A stretch of DNA of 64,000 nt. It comes from Pseudomonadota bacterium (GTDB lineage: Bacteria > Pseudomonadota > Alphaproteobacteria > Rhizobiales > Rhizobiaceae). How positions within the stretch are numbered: position 1 is the first letter of the stretch; every line of letters starts with the position of its first letter. The translations under genes and the position numbers were made by a program. Location of the stretch: assembly GCA_023404095.1 (NCBI GenBank), contig JAEYDD010000015.1, positions 118,541 to 182,540 on the forward strand, read 5' to 3'. Below are positions 52,590 to 61,264 of this stretch, one piece after another. Under the pieces are notes generated by a model that made no database searches, had not been told where the DNA came from, and worked only from the letters and a program-made list of their open reading frames with translations.

Positions 52590-53386
52590 CGGCAATCGCA
52601 CTCACCATAGCCGGATCCGACAGCGGCGGCGGCGCGGGCATCCAGGCGGACATCAAGACCTTTTCTGCGCTCGGGGTCTATGCGGCGAGCGTCCTGACGG
52701 CCGTCACGGCGCAGAACACCTGGGGTGTCACGGCCGTCGAAGACATCTCCCCAGCACTGGTTGCCGCGCAGATGGACGCGGTCCTGACAGATCTTTCCGT
52801 CGGCGCGGTCAAGATCGGCATGGTGTCGCGCAGTGAAACGATCGCTGCGATTGCCGCGGGGGTGCTCCGGTTCGGGCTTCGACCGGTGCTGGACCCCGTT
52901 ATGGTCGCCACGTCCGGCGACCGCCTTCTGCAGGCGGATGCCGTCGAGACACTGAAGGCCGAACTCGTGCCACGTTGCCTGATCGTCACGCCAAACCTGC
53001 CCGAGGCGGCGCTGCTGACCGGGACGCCGATTGCGACCGACAAGGCGGGTATGCTCCGTCAGGCCGAGGCGATCATGGATGCCGGCGCCGGCGCGGTGCT
53101 CCTAAAGGGAGGGCATGGGACAGGAGCCGACAGCACGGACCTGTTCTACGACGGGACACAGGTTCTGGAGCTTGCCGCCTTACGCATAGAGACGCGGCAC
53201 GATCACGGCACCGGCTGCACGCTGGCGGCGGCGATTACCGCGCACCTTGCCAACGGGCGCGAGCTTGTCGAGGCAGTCCGCCTCGCCAAGGCGTATCTGC
53301 ATGATGCGCTCGTCGCTGGCCGGTCGCTCGCCATCGGGCAGGGGCGGGGGCCCGTGCATCACTTCCACCGCTGGTGGCCGGCTTGA
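52586..53386 (+). CDS. thiD: HMP / HMP-phosphate kinase ThiD
   Basis: A 266-residue ribokinase-fold enzyme that phosphorylates hydroxymethylpyrimidine twice to give the diphosphate used by ThiE. Motifs: TIAGSDSGGGAGIQADIKTF, LTAVTAQNTWGV, VKIGMVS, LDPVMVATSGDRLL, and RHDHGTGCTLAAAITAHLA with the catalytic Cys/Gly loop. AGGAGAAGG precedes the ATG. It overlaps the next gene by 13 bases, tying the TRAP transporter to the thi operon. Confidence 0.93.
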   Translation: MTAIALTIAGSDSGGGAGIQADIKTFSALGVYAASVLTAVTAQNTWGVTAVEDISPALVAAQMDAVLTDLSVGAVKIGMVSRSETIAAIAAGVLRFGLRPVLDPVMVATSGDRLLQADAVETLKAELVPRCLIVTPNLPEAALLTGTPIATDKAGMLRQAEAIMDAGAGAVLLKGGHGTGADSTDLFYDGTQVLELAALRIETRHDHGTGCTLAAAITAHLANGRELVEAVRLAKAYLHDALVAGRSLAIGQGRGPVHHFHRWWPA

Positions 53387-55152
53387 TCCGGCGGATGGCC
53401 AAGGCCGTCGAGGCCGGTCTGGGTACGCTTGCCGCGCTGCTGCTGGCGGCGCTACTGGCGATCGTGCTCTTCTCGGTCGTGATGCGCTACGTCTTCCACA
53501 CCGGCTTTATCGGCGTGGAGGAGCTGTGCATCTGGCTGCATGTTGCGCTGATTGCCGCCGCTGCCCCGCTGGCATTCGACGGACCGCTCGCCATGCGCAT
53601 GGATCTGTTGTCGCGTCGGCTGCCGGAGCGGTGGCGATTTGCGGCGGCTGATGGATTCAGCATCGTCGCCGGCCTCGTCTTGCTTTTCGGCAGCGGTGAG
53701 ATCATGGCTCTCCTCGGTGGGGCTTCCCCCGCGCTCGGTCTGCCGGAATGGATCCGGTTCGGCTTTCTCGGCGCAAGCGGCCTGATGCTTCTCGTCCTTC
53801 TGGCGCTGCAAAGGCTGGCCCAGGGGCGCGGTCTGTGCCTCGGCGTTTCGTTGGTGGCGGGAGTAGCGATCTATCTGGCCATTCCGCTGCTGTCGATCGA
53901 TACCGGCCTGCCGGCGAGCCTGTTCCTCGCCCTCGTCGCGGCCCTCGGGCTTTTGTCGGCAGCGCCCTTGCCGCATGCCTTTCTCGCAGCCGCCTATGTG
54001 GCGGTCGCCTTCGGCGGCGGCCTGCCGGAGCCGGCGATCGTTTCCACTGCGGTCTCCGGCATGTCGAAATTCCTGCTGCTCGCCATCCCGTTCTTCCTGC
54101 TGGCCGGGGGGCTCCTGACCGTATCCGGTGCCGCCGGACGCCTCGTCCGTTTCGCCGAGGCGCTTGTCGGTCATAGGCGGGCCGGGCTGGCACAGACGAC
54201 GCTTTTGACGAGCGTGTTCTTTTCCGGGGCATCGGGCTCCTCGGTCGCCAATGCCGCCTTCGGTGCGTCGACCTTCTTTCCGGAGCTTGTGCGCAAGGGT
54301 TATGCCCCGCAACGAGCCGGTGCAATCGTTGCCGCCACCTCGGTGCTGGACAACGTCATTCCGCCATCGATCGCCTTTTTGCTGCTGGCCGCAGCCACCC
54401 ATCTTTCGGTCGGCTCGCTGCTGGTCGGCGGCTTCTTCGCCGGCGGGCTCATGGCCCTCTGCCTCGCCTTTGCGATCCACTTCTCGGCTGGAAAGCCGGA
54501 TGGCGCACCGCGGGCATCCGCAGCGGAGCGCCGGCAGGCGCTGGCGTCCGCACTGCCGGCCCTCGGTCTCGGCATCATCGTGGTGGCGGGCATCCGCTTC
54601 GGCGTCGTCACCACCACCGAGGCCGCAGCCGTGGCTGCTGCCTATACCCTGCTGCTGAGCCTTGCGGCATCCGGCCGGACCGTCTCCGTGTTCGCCAGCT
54701 TCCGTCAGGCCGCGGTCGAGGCGGCGGCGATCGGCCTCCTGATCGGCACCGCGGCCCCCTTCGCCTTCCTGCTGGCACTGGACGACATTGCGGGCCTCGT
54801 GTCGCGCTGCGTCAGCATGCTCGGCGGTGGCGCATTCGCAGTGCTTCTGCTGTCGAACCTCGTTCTGCTCGCCGCCGGCCTCGTGCTCGACATCGGTGCC
54901 GCAATCCTGCTGCTCGGGCCGATCCTGCTGCCGGCCGCTGTCGCTGCCGGTATCGATCCGGTTCAGTTCGGCGTGATCGTGGTGGTCAACCTGATGATCC
55001 ACGGCCTGACGCCGCCGATCGGCATTCTCGTCTATGTCGTCAGCGGCATCACCCGCGTTTCGCCGACGGCATTGTTCCGCGCCGTCCTTCCCTATCTTGC
55101 GGCGCTGCTTGTCGCCCTCGTCTTCCTCTGCGCCTTTGCGCTTCTGTCCTGA
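53374..55152 (+). CDS. TRAP transporter fused permease (DctQ-DctM)
   Basis: A ~592-residue inner-membrane protein. The first ~160 residues are a DctQ-like small subunit (four helices; VMRYVFHTGFIGVEEL is typical). The remainder is a DctM large subunit with about 12 helices, for example IPFFLLAGGLLTVSG, SGASGSSVANAAFGASTFFPEL and LVLDIGAAILLLGPILLPAA. TRAP systems use ion gradients and a binding protein to import organic acids or similar small molecules. The GTG at 53374 lies inside thiD; an ATG at 53395 is an alternative. Its place in a TPP-controlled operon suggests a thiamine-related substrate. Confidence 0.9.
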   Translation: MAGLIRRMAKAVEAGLGTLAALLLAALLAIVLFSVVMRYVFHTGFIGVEELCIWLHVALIAAAAPLAFDGPLAMRMDLLSRRLPERWRFAAADGFSIVAGLVLLFGSGEIMALLGGASPALGLPEWIRFGFLGASGLMLLVLLALQRLAQGRGLCLGVSLVAGVAIYLAIPLLSIDTGLPASLFLALVAALGLLSAAPLPHAFLAAAYVAVAFGGGLPEPAIVSTAVSGMSKFLLLAIPFFLLAGGLLTVSGAAGRLVRFAEALVGHRRAGLAQTTLLTSVFFSGASGSSVANAAFGASTFFPELVRKGYAPQRAGAIVAATSVLDNVIPPSIAFLLLAAATHLSVGSLLVGGFFAGGLMALCLAFAIHFSAGKPDGAPRASAAERRQALASALPALGLGIIVVAGIRFGVVTTTEAAAVAAAYTLLLSLAASGRTVSVFASFRQAAVEAAAIGLLIGTAAPFAFLLALDDIAGLVSRCVSMLGGGAFAVLLLSNLVLLAAGLVLDIGAAILLLGPILLPAAVAAGIDPVQFGVIVVVNLMIHGLTPPIGILVYVVSGITRVSPTALFRAVLPYLAALLVALVFLCAFALLS

Positions 55153-55163
55153 TCGGAGTTTTC

Positions 55164-56162
55164 ATGGCCTGCCTTGATCGCCGCTGCTTTCTCACGTCCG
55201 CCGCCGCTGTTCTCTCCAGCCTCGCCGCCCCGGCGCTCGTTCGACCGGCGCACGCCCAGGCGACGACCGTCACGATCGCCTCGCTGCTCGGCGAGGACAA
55301 GCCGGAGACGAAGATCTGGCGACGGATCGCGGAAGGGGTCGAGGCCCAGCTTCCGGGGCGTTTCCGCTTCAACATCGTCGCCAACGGCGCGCTCGGGGGG
55401 GAGAAGGAGGTTGCAGAGAGCGTGCGGCTCGGTGCCGTGCAGGCAAGCCTCTCCACAATGTCCTCGCTGTCGGGTTGGGTACCGCAGGTGCAACTGCTCG
55501 ATCTTCCCTTTCTCTATCGCGACGCCGCCCATGTTCGGCGCGTGGTGGAAGGCGAGATCGGTGCGGATCTTCGGCAACAGCTGGCTGAGCAAGGCTTCAT
55601 CGTCGGCGGCTTCATCGACTACGGAGCGCGGCATCTCCTGACAAAGCAGCCGGTGACGCGACCTGAGCAAATGCGCGGCGTCACGATCCGGGTGATCCAG
55701 AGCCCCCTGCACCAGAAGCTCTGGAGCGCCTTCGGCGCGGTCCCGGTCGGCATCCCGATCACGGAGACCTACAACGCGCTATCCACTGGCGTCGCCGACG
55801 CAATGGATCTGACAAAATCCGCCTATGCCGGCTTCAAGCTGTACGAGGTCGTTCCCTTCCTGACCGAAACCGGACACATCCGCGCTTCCGGCGTGGTCTA
55901 CTTCGGCAGCGGCTTCTGGAATGGCCTGTCGGACGAGGAAAGAAGGGTGCTCGGGACCGCAGCTTCGGAGGGGGCCGGCTATTTCTCCCGGCTGATCGTC
56001 GAAGACGAGGCGGTATCGATGCAGCAAGTGGTGGCAGGCGGCGGAAACGTGCTTGCGCCGGAACTGCCGGACGCATGGCTGGAGGGAGCCCAGACCGTCT
56101 GGGGTGACTTGGCAGACGTCGTCGGAGGTATGGAGACGATCAACGCTGCAAAGGGTGCGTGA
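55164..56162 (+). CDS. TRAP transporter substrate-binding protein (DctP family)
   Basis: A 332-residue periplasmic binding protein. The N-terminus has a twin-arginine-like signal (LDRRCFLTSAAAVLSS, cleavage near AHA-QA). The DctP fold is shown by VANGALGGEKEVAESVRLGAVQ, 'TIRVIQSPLHQKLWSAFGAVPV' with the ligand-binding Arg, and the 'ALSTGVADAMD' segment. It starts 11 bases after the permease stop with GGAG upstream and closes the thi operon. The ligand is unknown; a thiazole or pyrimidine precursor of thiamine would explain its position. Confidence 0.9.
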   Translation: MACLDRRCFLTSAAAVLSSLAAPALVRPAHAQATTVTIASLLGEDKPETKIWRRIAEGVEAQLPGRFRFNIVANGALGGEKEVAESVRLGAVQASLSTMSSLSGWVPQVQLLDLPFLYRDAAHVRRVVEGEIGADLRQQLAEQGFIVGGFIDYGARHLLTKQPVTRPEQMRGVTIRVIQSPLHQKLWSAFGAVPVGIPITETYNALSTGVADAMDLTKSAYAGFKLYEVVPFLTETGHIRASGVVYFGSGFWNGLSDEERRVLGTAASEGAGYFSRLIVEDEAVSMQQVVAGGGNVLAPELPDAWLEGAQTVWGDLADVVGGMETINAAKGA

Positions 56163-56770
56163 CGTCTGTGGGCGATCGCTAGCGGCGGGCGATCCCGTTT
56201 CGCCCGCACAGAGCCCGTGTGAAATCATGCCTTGTCTTGTTTTTATTCCCCATTTCTACCCTCTGTGGACCTCTATGTTAGTACGACAGCGCGGAGACAA
56301 TTGACGATACTCAAATATATTTATCTTTTATCAGATTGATTTTGCAGATTATGACACATTTCCTGCTTCAGGGAACGCAGGTTCAATTTGATTGAATTTG
56401 TCGGTTTCCAAGAATGTCATTGTATTCTTTTACTATACGCGGAAGTTTTATTTCACGTATTCCGTTCTCTCCATTTTCGCGGGGGTAGGAGCCTACAACC
56501 GGCAGCGTACATCACCTAATCGCTGTCATCAGCCAATGGGGTAGGTATCGGTCATGTTGATAGGTCGCGTCATTCCGTAACCTGTCCTGAGAGTTTACGC
56601 GCATCAGGACGAGATATTGACCGCCGCATACACTTACGACGGTGAAGGCAGCCAATGTCATCATCGTCTGACCCCCAATTCCGCTGGATTCCGCCAGATC
56701 ACGGACTGATACTTCGAGCCAGGGCCGCTTGGCTCAAGGGGCATTCTCTGGCTTGAAACGGTTGGACGAC
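56163..56770. other. AT-rich non-coding region before the NRPS-PKS cluster
   Basis: About 600 bases, visibly richer in A+T than its surroundings from ~56220 to 56600. At its left end a perfect dyad (GCGGGCGA 56185-56192 / TCGCCCGC 56200-56207) may end the thi operon. TTGACG at 56301 with AT-rich DNA after it could be part of a promoter for the NRPS gene. No gene or regulator is visible. Confidence 0.5.
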
Positions 56771-59700
56771 ATGAATCTGAGCGCCATTTTTTGTGGTGAC
56801 GGAACGCTGTTGCTTCGTTGCGCCGACGCCTTTCGAGAGGCGGGCGGCGTTATAGAGGCCATTGTCACTTCCGATCCGCAGATCGCCGCATGGGCCGCAG
56901 CGGAAGCCGTTCGTTGCGAAGGCTACGAGGCGGCGGGGCAGGGCGGAACCGATGCGGACTATCTCTTCAGCGTCGCAAACCTGACCGTGCTTCCGGCATC
57001 CCTGCTCGCACGTGCCCGGCGTTTGGCCGTGAACTTCCACGACGGACCGCTGCCCGCCCGCGCGGGATCGAATGTGCCGGCCTGGTCGATCATCGACGGA
57101 GCGGACGAGCACGCGGTGACCTGGCATGAAATGACCGAACGCGTCGATGCCGGGCGTGTCCTCAAGCAGCGGCGGTTCCCGATCCATGGGCATGATACGG
57201 CATTCAGCCTGAATGCGCGCTGCTATGAAGCCGGATTCGAAAGTTTCACGGAGTTGGTCTCAGAACTGACCGACGGTCGCTGCATGCCCGTCGAACCTGT
57301 CGGCGCGCGCAAATGGTATGCGAAAGCGAAGCGGCCGGCCGAACATGGTACGCTCGATTTCCGGAAGCCGGCACAGGAGCTCTGCCGGCTCGTGCGTGGC
57401 CTGAATTTCGGCGGCTACGCGAACCCACTCGCGTTGGCAAAAATATGGTCAGGAGAGCAAATCGTAACGGTTGGTCGGCTTGAGATCCTTCCAGGTTCTG
57501 TGGGGCCTGCAGGTGAAATCCTTCAGAGCGATGCCGGTTCGCTTACCGTCATGGCCGCCGACAAGGCCGTCCGCCTCAGCGAGCTTGCCTATCTTGACGG
57601 GCGGTCGTTCGATGCGGTTGCCGCGGGGCTGACGCCCGGTCTCGTGTTGCCGATGCAATCAACGTTGACGGAAGCTCCCACGCCGGATCTTGTGAGTATC
57701 GGACAGGCAGAACCGGCATGGGAGGTCGTGCTGCGGCACGCGGCCCCGGCATTGCCTCCTTATCCGCAGACACATACCGCCGAAAGCGCCTCCGCGCCGC
57801 TGAAAGCCGACGGCGTCGAGACCGACACGCTGGTCGCGGCTTGGCTCGCCTGGGTCTGCGGCTTGAGCGGACAGTCGCTGGCGACGGTGACACTGACCGA
57901 TCCGAAGCCGGCTGCGGTCTGGCTCTCCAGCCGCCGCCCGATGACGCTCGATCTCTCGCGCTGCGTTACGCCGGAGGACGCGACGAGAGCGATGCGTTCT
58001 GCACGCGAAGAATCGCTCGCGCGGGCGCCGATGGCCGCAGACCTGCCGTTGCGGCTGGTCGACCCGGAGACGCGGCGAGCAGCGCTCCAGGCGCTGCAGC
58101 TTGTCGTCGTCGACAGTGCCGGGGACATTCCGACTGATGCCAGCCTTGCGCTTTGTCTGCGCCCTCCCGCGATTTATGTCGGCAAAGGGCTCTATGCGCC
58201 CTCCGTTCTCGCCACCCTTGCCGTCGACTTTGACGTCTTCCTCGCGGCGTTCCGCATGAAGACCGGTGCGCCGCTTGCCACTCTGCCGCTCGGCGCCAGG
58301 ACCGCTTCGCTGCGCAACGATCAGGCGGATATCGAAGCCTGCACGGTCCATGAACAGTTCGCCGCAACCTGCCGTCGGATGCCGGATGTGACGGCGCTGG
58401 AGGCGGGCACGGTTCGGCTGACATATGGCGAGCTGGACGCACGGGCGGCGCGGCTTGCCGGTGCGCTTGCCGCGCGCGGTGCCGCGCCCGGCACGGTCGT
58501 CGGCCTCTGCCTCGAGCGCTCTGCCGATCTCGTCGTCTCGATGCTGGCGATCCTGAAAACGGGCGCGGCGTATCTGCCACTCGACCCTGCCTATCCGCAG
58601 GAGCGGATCGGCTTCATGCTGGAAGATTCCGGGGCAACCGTGGTCGTTGCGAGTCGGAGCGCCGCCAGCCGGCTGGCGATCGATCCGGGGCGCGTGATCC
58701 ATCCCGATGCTGCGGGCCCGGCGGTCGAGGATTTTCGCGGGGACATCGACGACCTCGCCTACCTCATCTACACCTCAGGCTCGACCGGGCGTCCGAAGGG
58801 CGTGATGATCGCGCATCGAAGCGTGGCGAACTTCTTCGCCGGCATGGATGCGGCGGTGCCGCTGTCGCCGGGTGCGCGGCTGCTCGCCGTCACCTCCGTT
58901 TCCTTCGATATTTCCGTGCTCGAACTGCTCTGGACGCTCAGTCGCGGCGCGACTGTGGTGCTGCAGACAGACGGCGCCGGTGAGGCGGCGTTGCCTGCGT
59001 TCTCGCTGTTCTACTTTGCTTCGGAAGCCGCCGGCAGCGGTCACCAGGCCTACCGGCTGCTCCTGGAGGGGGCTCGCTTTGCCGACGAGAACGGCTTCGA
59101 GGCGATCTGGACGCCGGAGCGGCATTTCCATGCGTTCGGCGGGCTCTACCCCAACCCCGCGATCAGTTCCGCCGCCCTTGCCGGACTGACGAAGAACGTC
59201 AAGCTCAGAGCGGGTTCGACGGTCCTTCCGCTGCACCATCCCGTGCGCGCGGCCGAGGACTGGGCGCTGGTCGACAATCTCTCCAACGGCCGGGCCGGCC
59301 TGGCGCTGGCTTCGGGATGGCAGCCGAACGATTTCCTGCTCCGACCGGAGGCTTTCGCTGAGCGAAAGGACATCATGCTCGCCCAGGTGGAGACGCTGCG
59401 CAAGTTGTGGCGCGGCGAGACAATGGCGTTTCCGGGCCATGATGGGCGGGACGTCGAGATCCAGATCCACCCGCGACCGGTCCAGCGCGACATGCCGCTG
59501 TGGCTGACCGCCGCCGGAAACCCGGAAACCTTCATTGCCGCCGGCCGCATGGGATGCGGCGTGCTCACCCATCTGCTCGGCCAGACGCTCTCCGAAGTGG
59601 AAGACAAGATCCGCAGCTACCGTATCGCTCGTGCGGAGGCCGGGCATGCCGGACCCGGCCATGTGGTGCTGATGCTGCATACCTTCATCGGTGAAGACGA

Positions 59701-61231
59701 GGAAACGGTGCTGGCCGCTGCACGCAAGCCGATGAAGAGCTATCTCAAGAGTGCGGTCGATCTCGTTCGCAGGGCAGCCTGGACATTCCCCACCATCGTC
59801 GAGCGCGCCGGCAAGGCCGGAAGGACGCCGCAGGAAATCTTCGAGAAGGAAGAGCTTTCGACCGACGAACTCGATGCTCTGCTGGACCATGCGTTCGAGC
59901 GCTACTATCGCACGGCCGGCCTGTTCGGCACGCCCGAAACCGCCAGGGAGATGGTCCGAAACGTCTCCGCGATCGGAGTGGACGAGATCGCCTGTCTGAT
60001 CGACTTCGGCGTCGAAACGGAGACGGCACTTGCCAACCTGCCGAACATTCGCCGGATGATGGACGGGCTCCTCGCCGAAGGCGGGGTGACGCGCAAGGCC
60101 TCGGTGGCCGAGGACATCGTCGGGTCCGAAATCACCCACCTTCAGTGCACGCCGTCAATGGCGAGCTATCTTGCCGGCGACGCGGCCGGGCGCCGGGCGC
60201 TGTCGCGGCTCGACTGCATGATGGTCGGCGGCGAGGCGTTTCCGCCGGATCTGGCGCGCAGCCTGCGCACAGCGATGCCCGGAACGCTCCTGAACATGTA
60301 CGGGCCGACAGAGACGACGATCTGGTCTTCCGTCGCGCGGCTCGACAGCGTTTCGGACCGGGTGCCGCTCGGCGAGCCGATCGCCAATACGGAGCTGAGC
60401 GTGCGCTCGCTTGCCGGCCGGCCGTTGCCGGAACTGGTCGAGGGCGAGCTCTGGATCGGCGGCGCGGGGCTTGCACGCGGGTACTGGAACCGACCGGAAC
60501 TCAACGTCGAGCGTTTCGTCGATACCCCGGAGGGACGATTCTACCGCACGGGCGACCTCGTCCGCAGGCATCCGGACGGCAGCCTGGAGTTCCTCGGGCG
60601 CATCGACGGCCAGGTCAAGATCCGCGGCCACCGGATCGAACTCGGCGAAATCGAGGCGCGGCTTGCCGCTTCCGATACCGTCGCCCAGGCTGCCGTCAAG
60701 GCGGTGGAATTCGGACCGGGCGACGTACGGCTCGTCGCCTACGTGACCCCGGCTGGCGCGCGCCCGTCGGTGAACGAGCTGCGTGCGGGGCTCGCGGCGA
60801 CGCTGCCGGATTTCATGGTGCCTTCGCAGATCGTGCTCCTGGAGCGGATGCCCCTGACGCCGAACGGCAAGATCGACCGCAAGGCGCTTCCGATGCCTTC
60901 CGGGCGCGTCGAGCAGGGCGTCATCACCGCGGCAGAGGGCGACATGGAGACTGCGATCGCGGCCATATGGCGTGATGCGCTGGGATTGGAGAATGTCTCG
61001 GTAACAGAGAACTTCTTCGACCTCGGCGGTCATTCATTGCTCGTCGTGCAGGTCCAGCGCCGGATGAAGGAAGAGCTCGGCCGGGAGGTGGCGATTACCG
61101 ACCTGTTCCGCTTCCCGACGATCCGCGCGATCGCGCTGCACCTTGCCGGCAGTGTTCCGGAGACAGCCAGCGCCGTCGATCGCGGTGCCGCGCGTGCTGC
61201 GGCGCGGCTTGCCCGCCTCGGCCGGCGCTGA
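56771..61231 (+). CDS. NRPS loading module: formyltransferase - adenylation (interrupted by flavin monooxygenase) - carrier
   Basis: A 1486-residue protein. Residues ~1-295 are a methionyl-tRNA-formyltransferase-like F domain with the full catalytic set N88, H90 (NFHDGPLPARAG) and D126 (RVDAGRVL). Residues ~300-520 are unassigned. An adenylation domain starts at ~526 (A3 YTSGSTGRPKG at 667; A4 FDISVLE at 712). At ~743-1115 it is interrupted by a luciferase-like monooxygenase (AIWTPERHFHAFGGLYPNP), then resumes to A5 (MYGPTETTIW, Tyr1177) and A10 (Lys1367). A carrier domain has Ser1422 (LGGHSLL). My reading of the specificity residues is DILQMGMIWK, near the glycine code DILQLGLIWK. The ATG at 56771 begins the F domain; a TTG 14 codons earlier is possible. 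Confidence 0.92.
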   Translation: MNLSAIFCGDGTLLLRCADAFREAGGVIEAIVTSDPQIAAWAAAEAVRCEGYEAAGQGGTDADYLFSVANLTVLPASLLARARRLAVNFHDGPLPARAGSNVPAWSIIDGADEHAVTWHEMTERVDAGRVLKQRRFPIHGHDTAFSLNARCYEAGFESFTELVSELTDGRCMPVEPVGARKWYAKAKRPAEHGTLDFRKPAQELCRLVRGLNFGGYANPLALAKIWSGEQIVTVGRLEILPGSVGPAGEILQSDAGSLTVMAADKAVRLSELAYLDGRSFDAVAAGLTPGLVLPMQSTLTEAPTPDLVSIGQAEPAWEVVLRHAAPALPPYPQTHTAESASAPLKADGVETDTLVAAWLAWVCGLSGQSLATVTLTDPKPAAVWLSSRRPMTLDLSRCVTPEDATRAMRSAREESLARAPMAADLPLRLVDPETRRAALQALQLVVVDSAGDIPTDASLALCLRPPAIYVGKGLYAPSVLATLAVDFDVFLAAFRMKTGAPLATLPLGARTASLRNDQADIEACTVHEQFAATCRRMPDVTALEAGTVRLTYGELDARAARLAGALAARGAAPGTVVGLCLERSADLVVSMLAILKTGAAYLPLDPAYPQERIGFMLEDSGATVVVASRSAASRLAIDPGRVIHPDAAGPAVEDFRGDIDDLAYLIYTSGSTGRPKGVMIAHRSVANFFAGMDAAVPLSPGARLLAVTSVSFDISVLELLWTLSRGATVVLQTDGAGEAALPAFSLFYFASEAAGSGHQAYRLLLEGARFADENGFEAIWTPERHFHAFGGLYPNPAISSAALAGLTKNVKLRAGSTVLPLHHPVRAAEDWALVDNLSNGRAGLALASGWQPNDFLLRPEAFAERKDIMLAQVETLRKLWRGETMAFPGHDGRDVEIQIHPRPVQRDMPLWLTAAGNPETFIAAGRMGCGVLTHLLGQTLSEVEDKIRSYRIARAEAGHAGPGHVVLMLHTFIGEDEETVLAAARKPMKSYLKSAVDLVRRAAWTFPTIVERAGKAGRTPQEIFEKEELSTDELDALLDHAFERYYRTAGLFGTPETAREMVRNVSAIGVDEIACLIDFGVETETALANLPNIRRMMDGLLAEGGVTRKASVAEDIVGSEITHLQCTPSMASYLAGDAAGRRALSRLDCMMVGGEAFPPDLARSLRTAMPGTLLNMYGPTETTIWSSVARLDSVSDRVPLGEPIANTELSVRSLAGRPLPELVEGELWIGGAGLARGYWNRPELNVERFVDTPEGRFYRTGDLVRRHPDGSLEFLGRIDGQVKIRGHRIELGEIEARLAASDTVAQAAVKAVEFGPGDVRLVAYVTPAGARPSVNELRAGLAATLPDFMVPSQIVLLERMPLTPNGKIDRKALPMPSGRVEQGVITAAEGDMETAIAAIWRDALGLENVSVTENFFDLGGHSLLVVQVQRRMKEELGREVAITDLFRFPTIRAIALHLAGSVPETASAVDRGAARAAARLARLGRR

Positions 61232-61264
61232 TTGGCAAAGTCCGCAAGGGAGAACGAACCAAGC

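Noticed and set aside
53452..55002. Open frame of 516 codons on the minus strand
   Set aside because: Antisense to the TRAP permease; very rich in charged residues, Gln and Gly, as expected from reading hydrophobic codons backwards.
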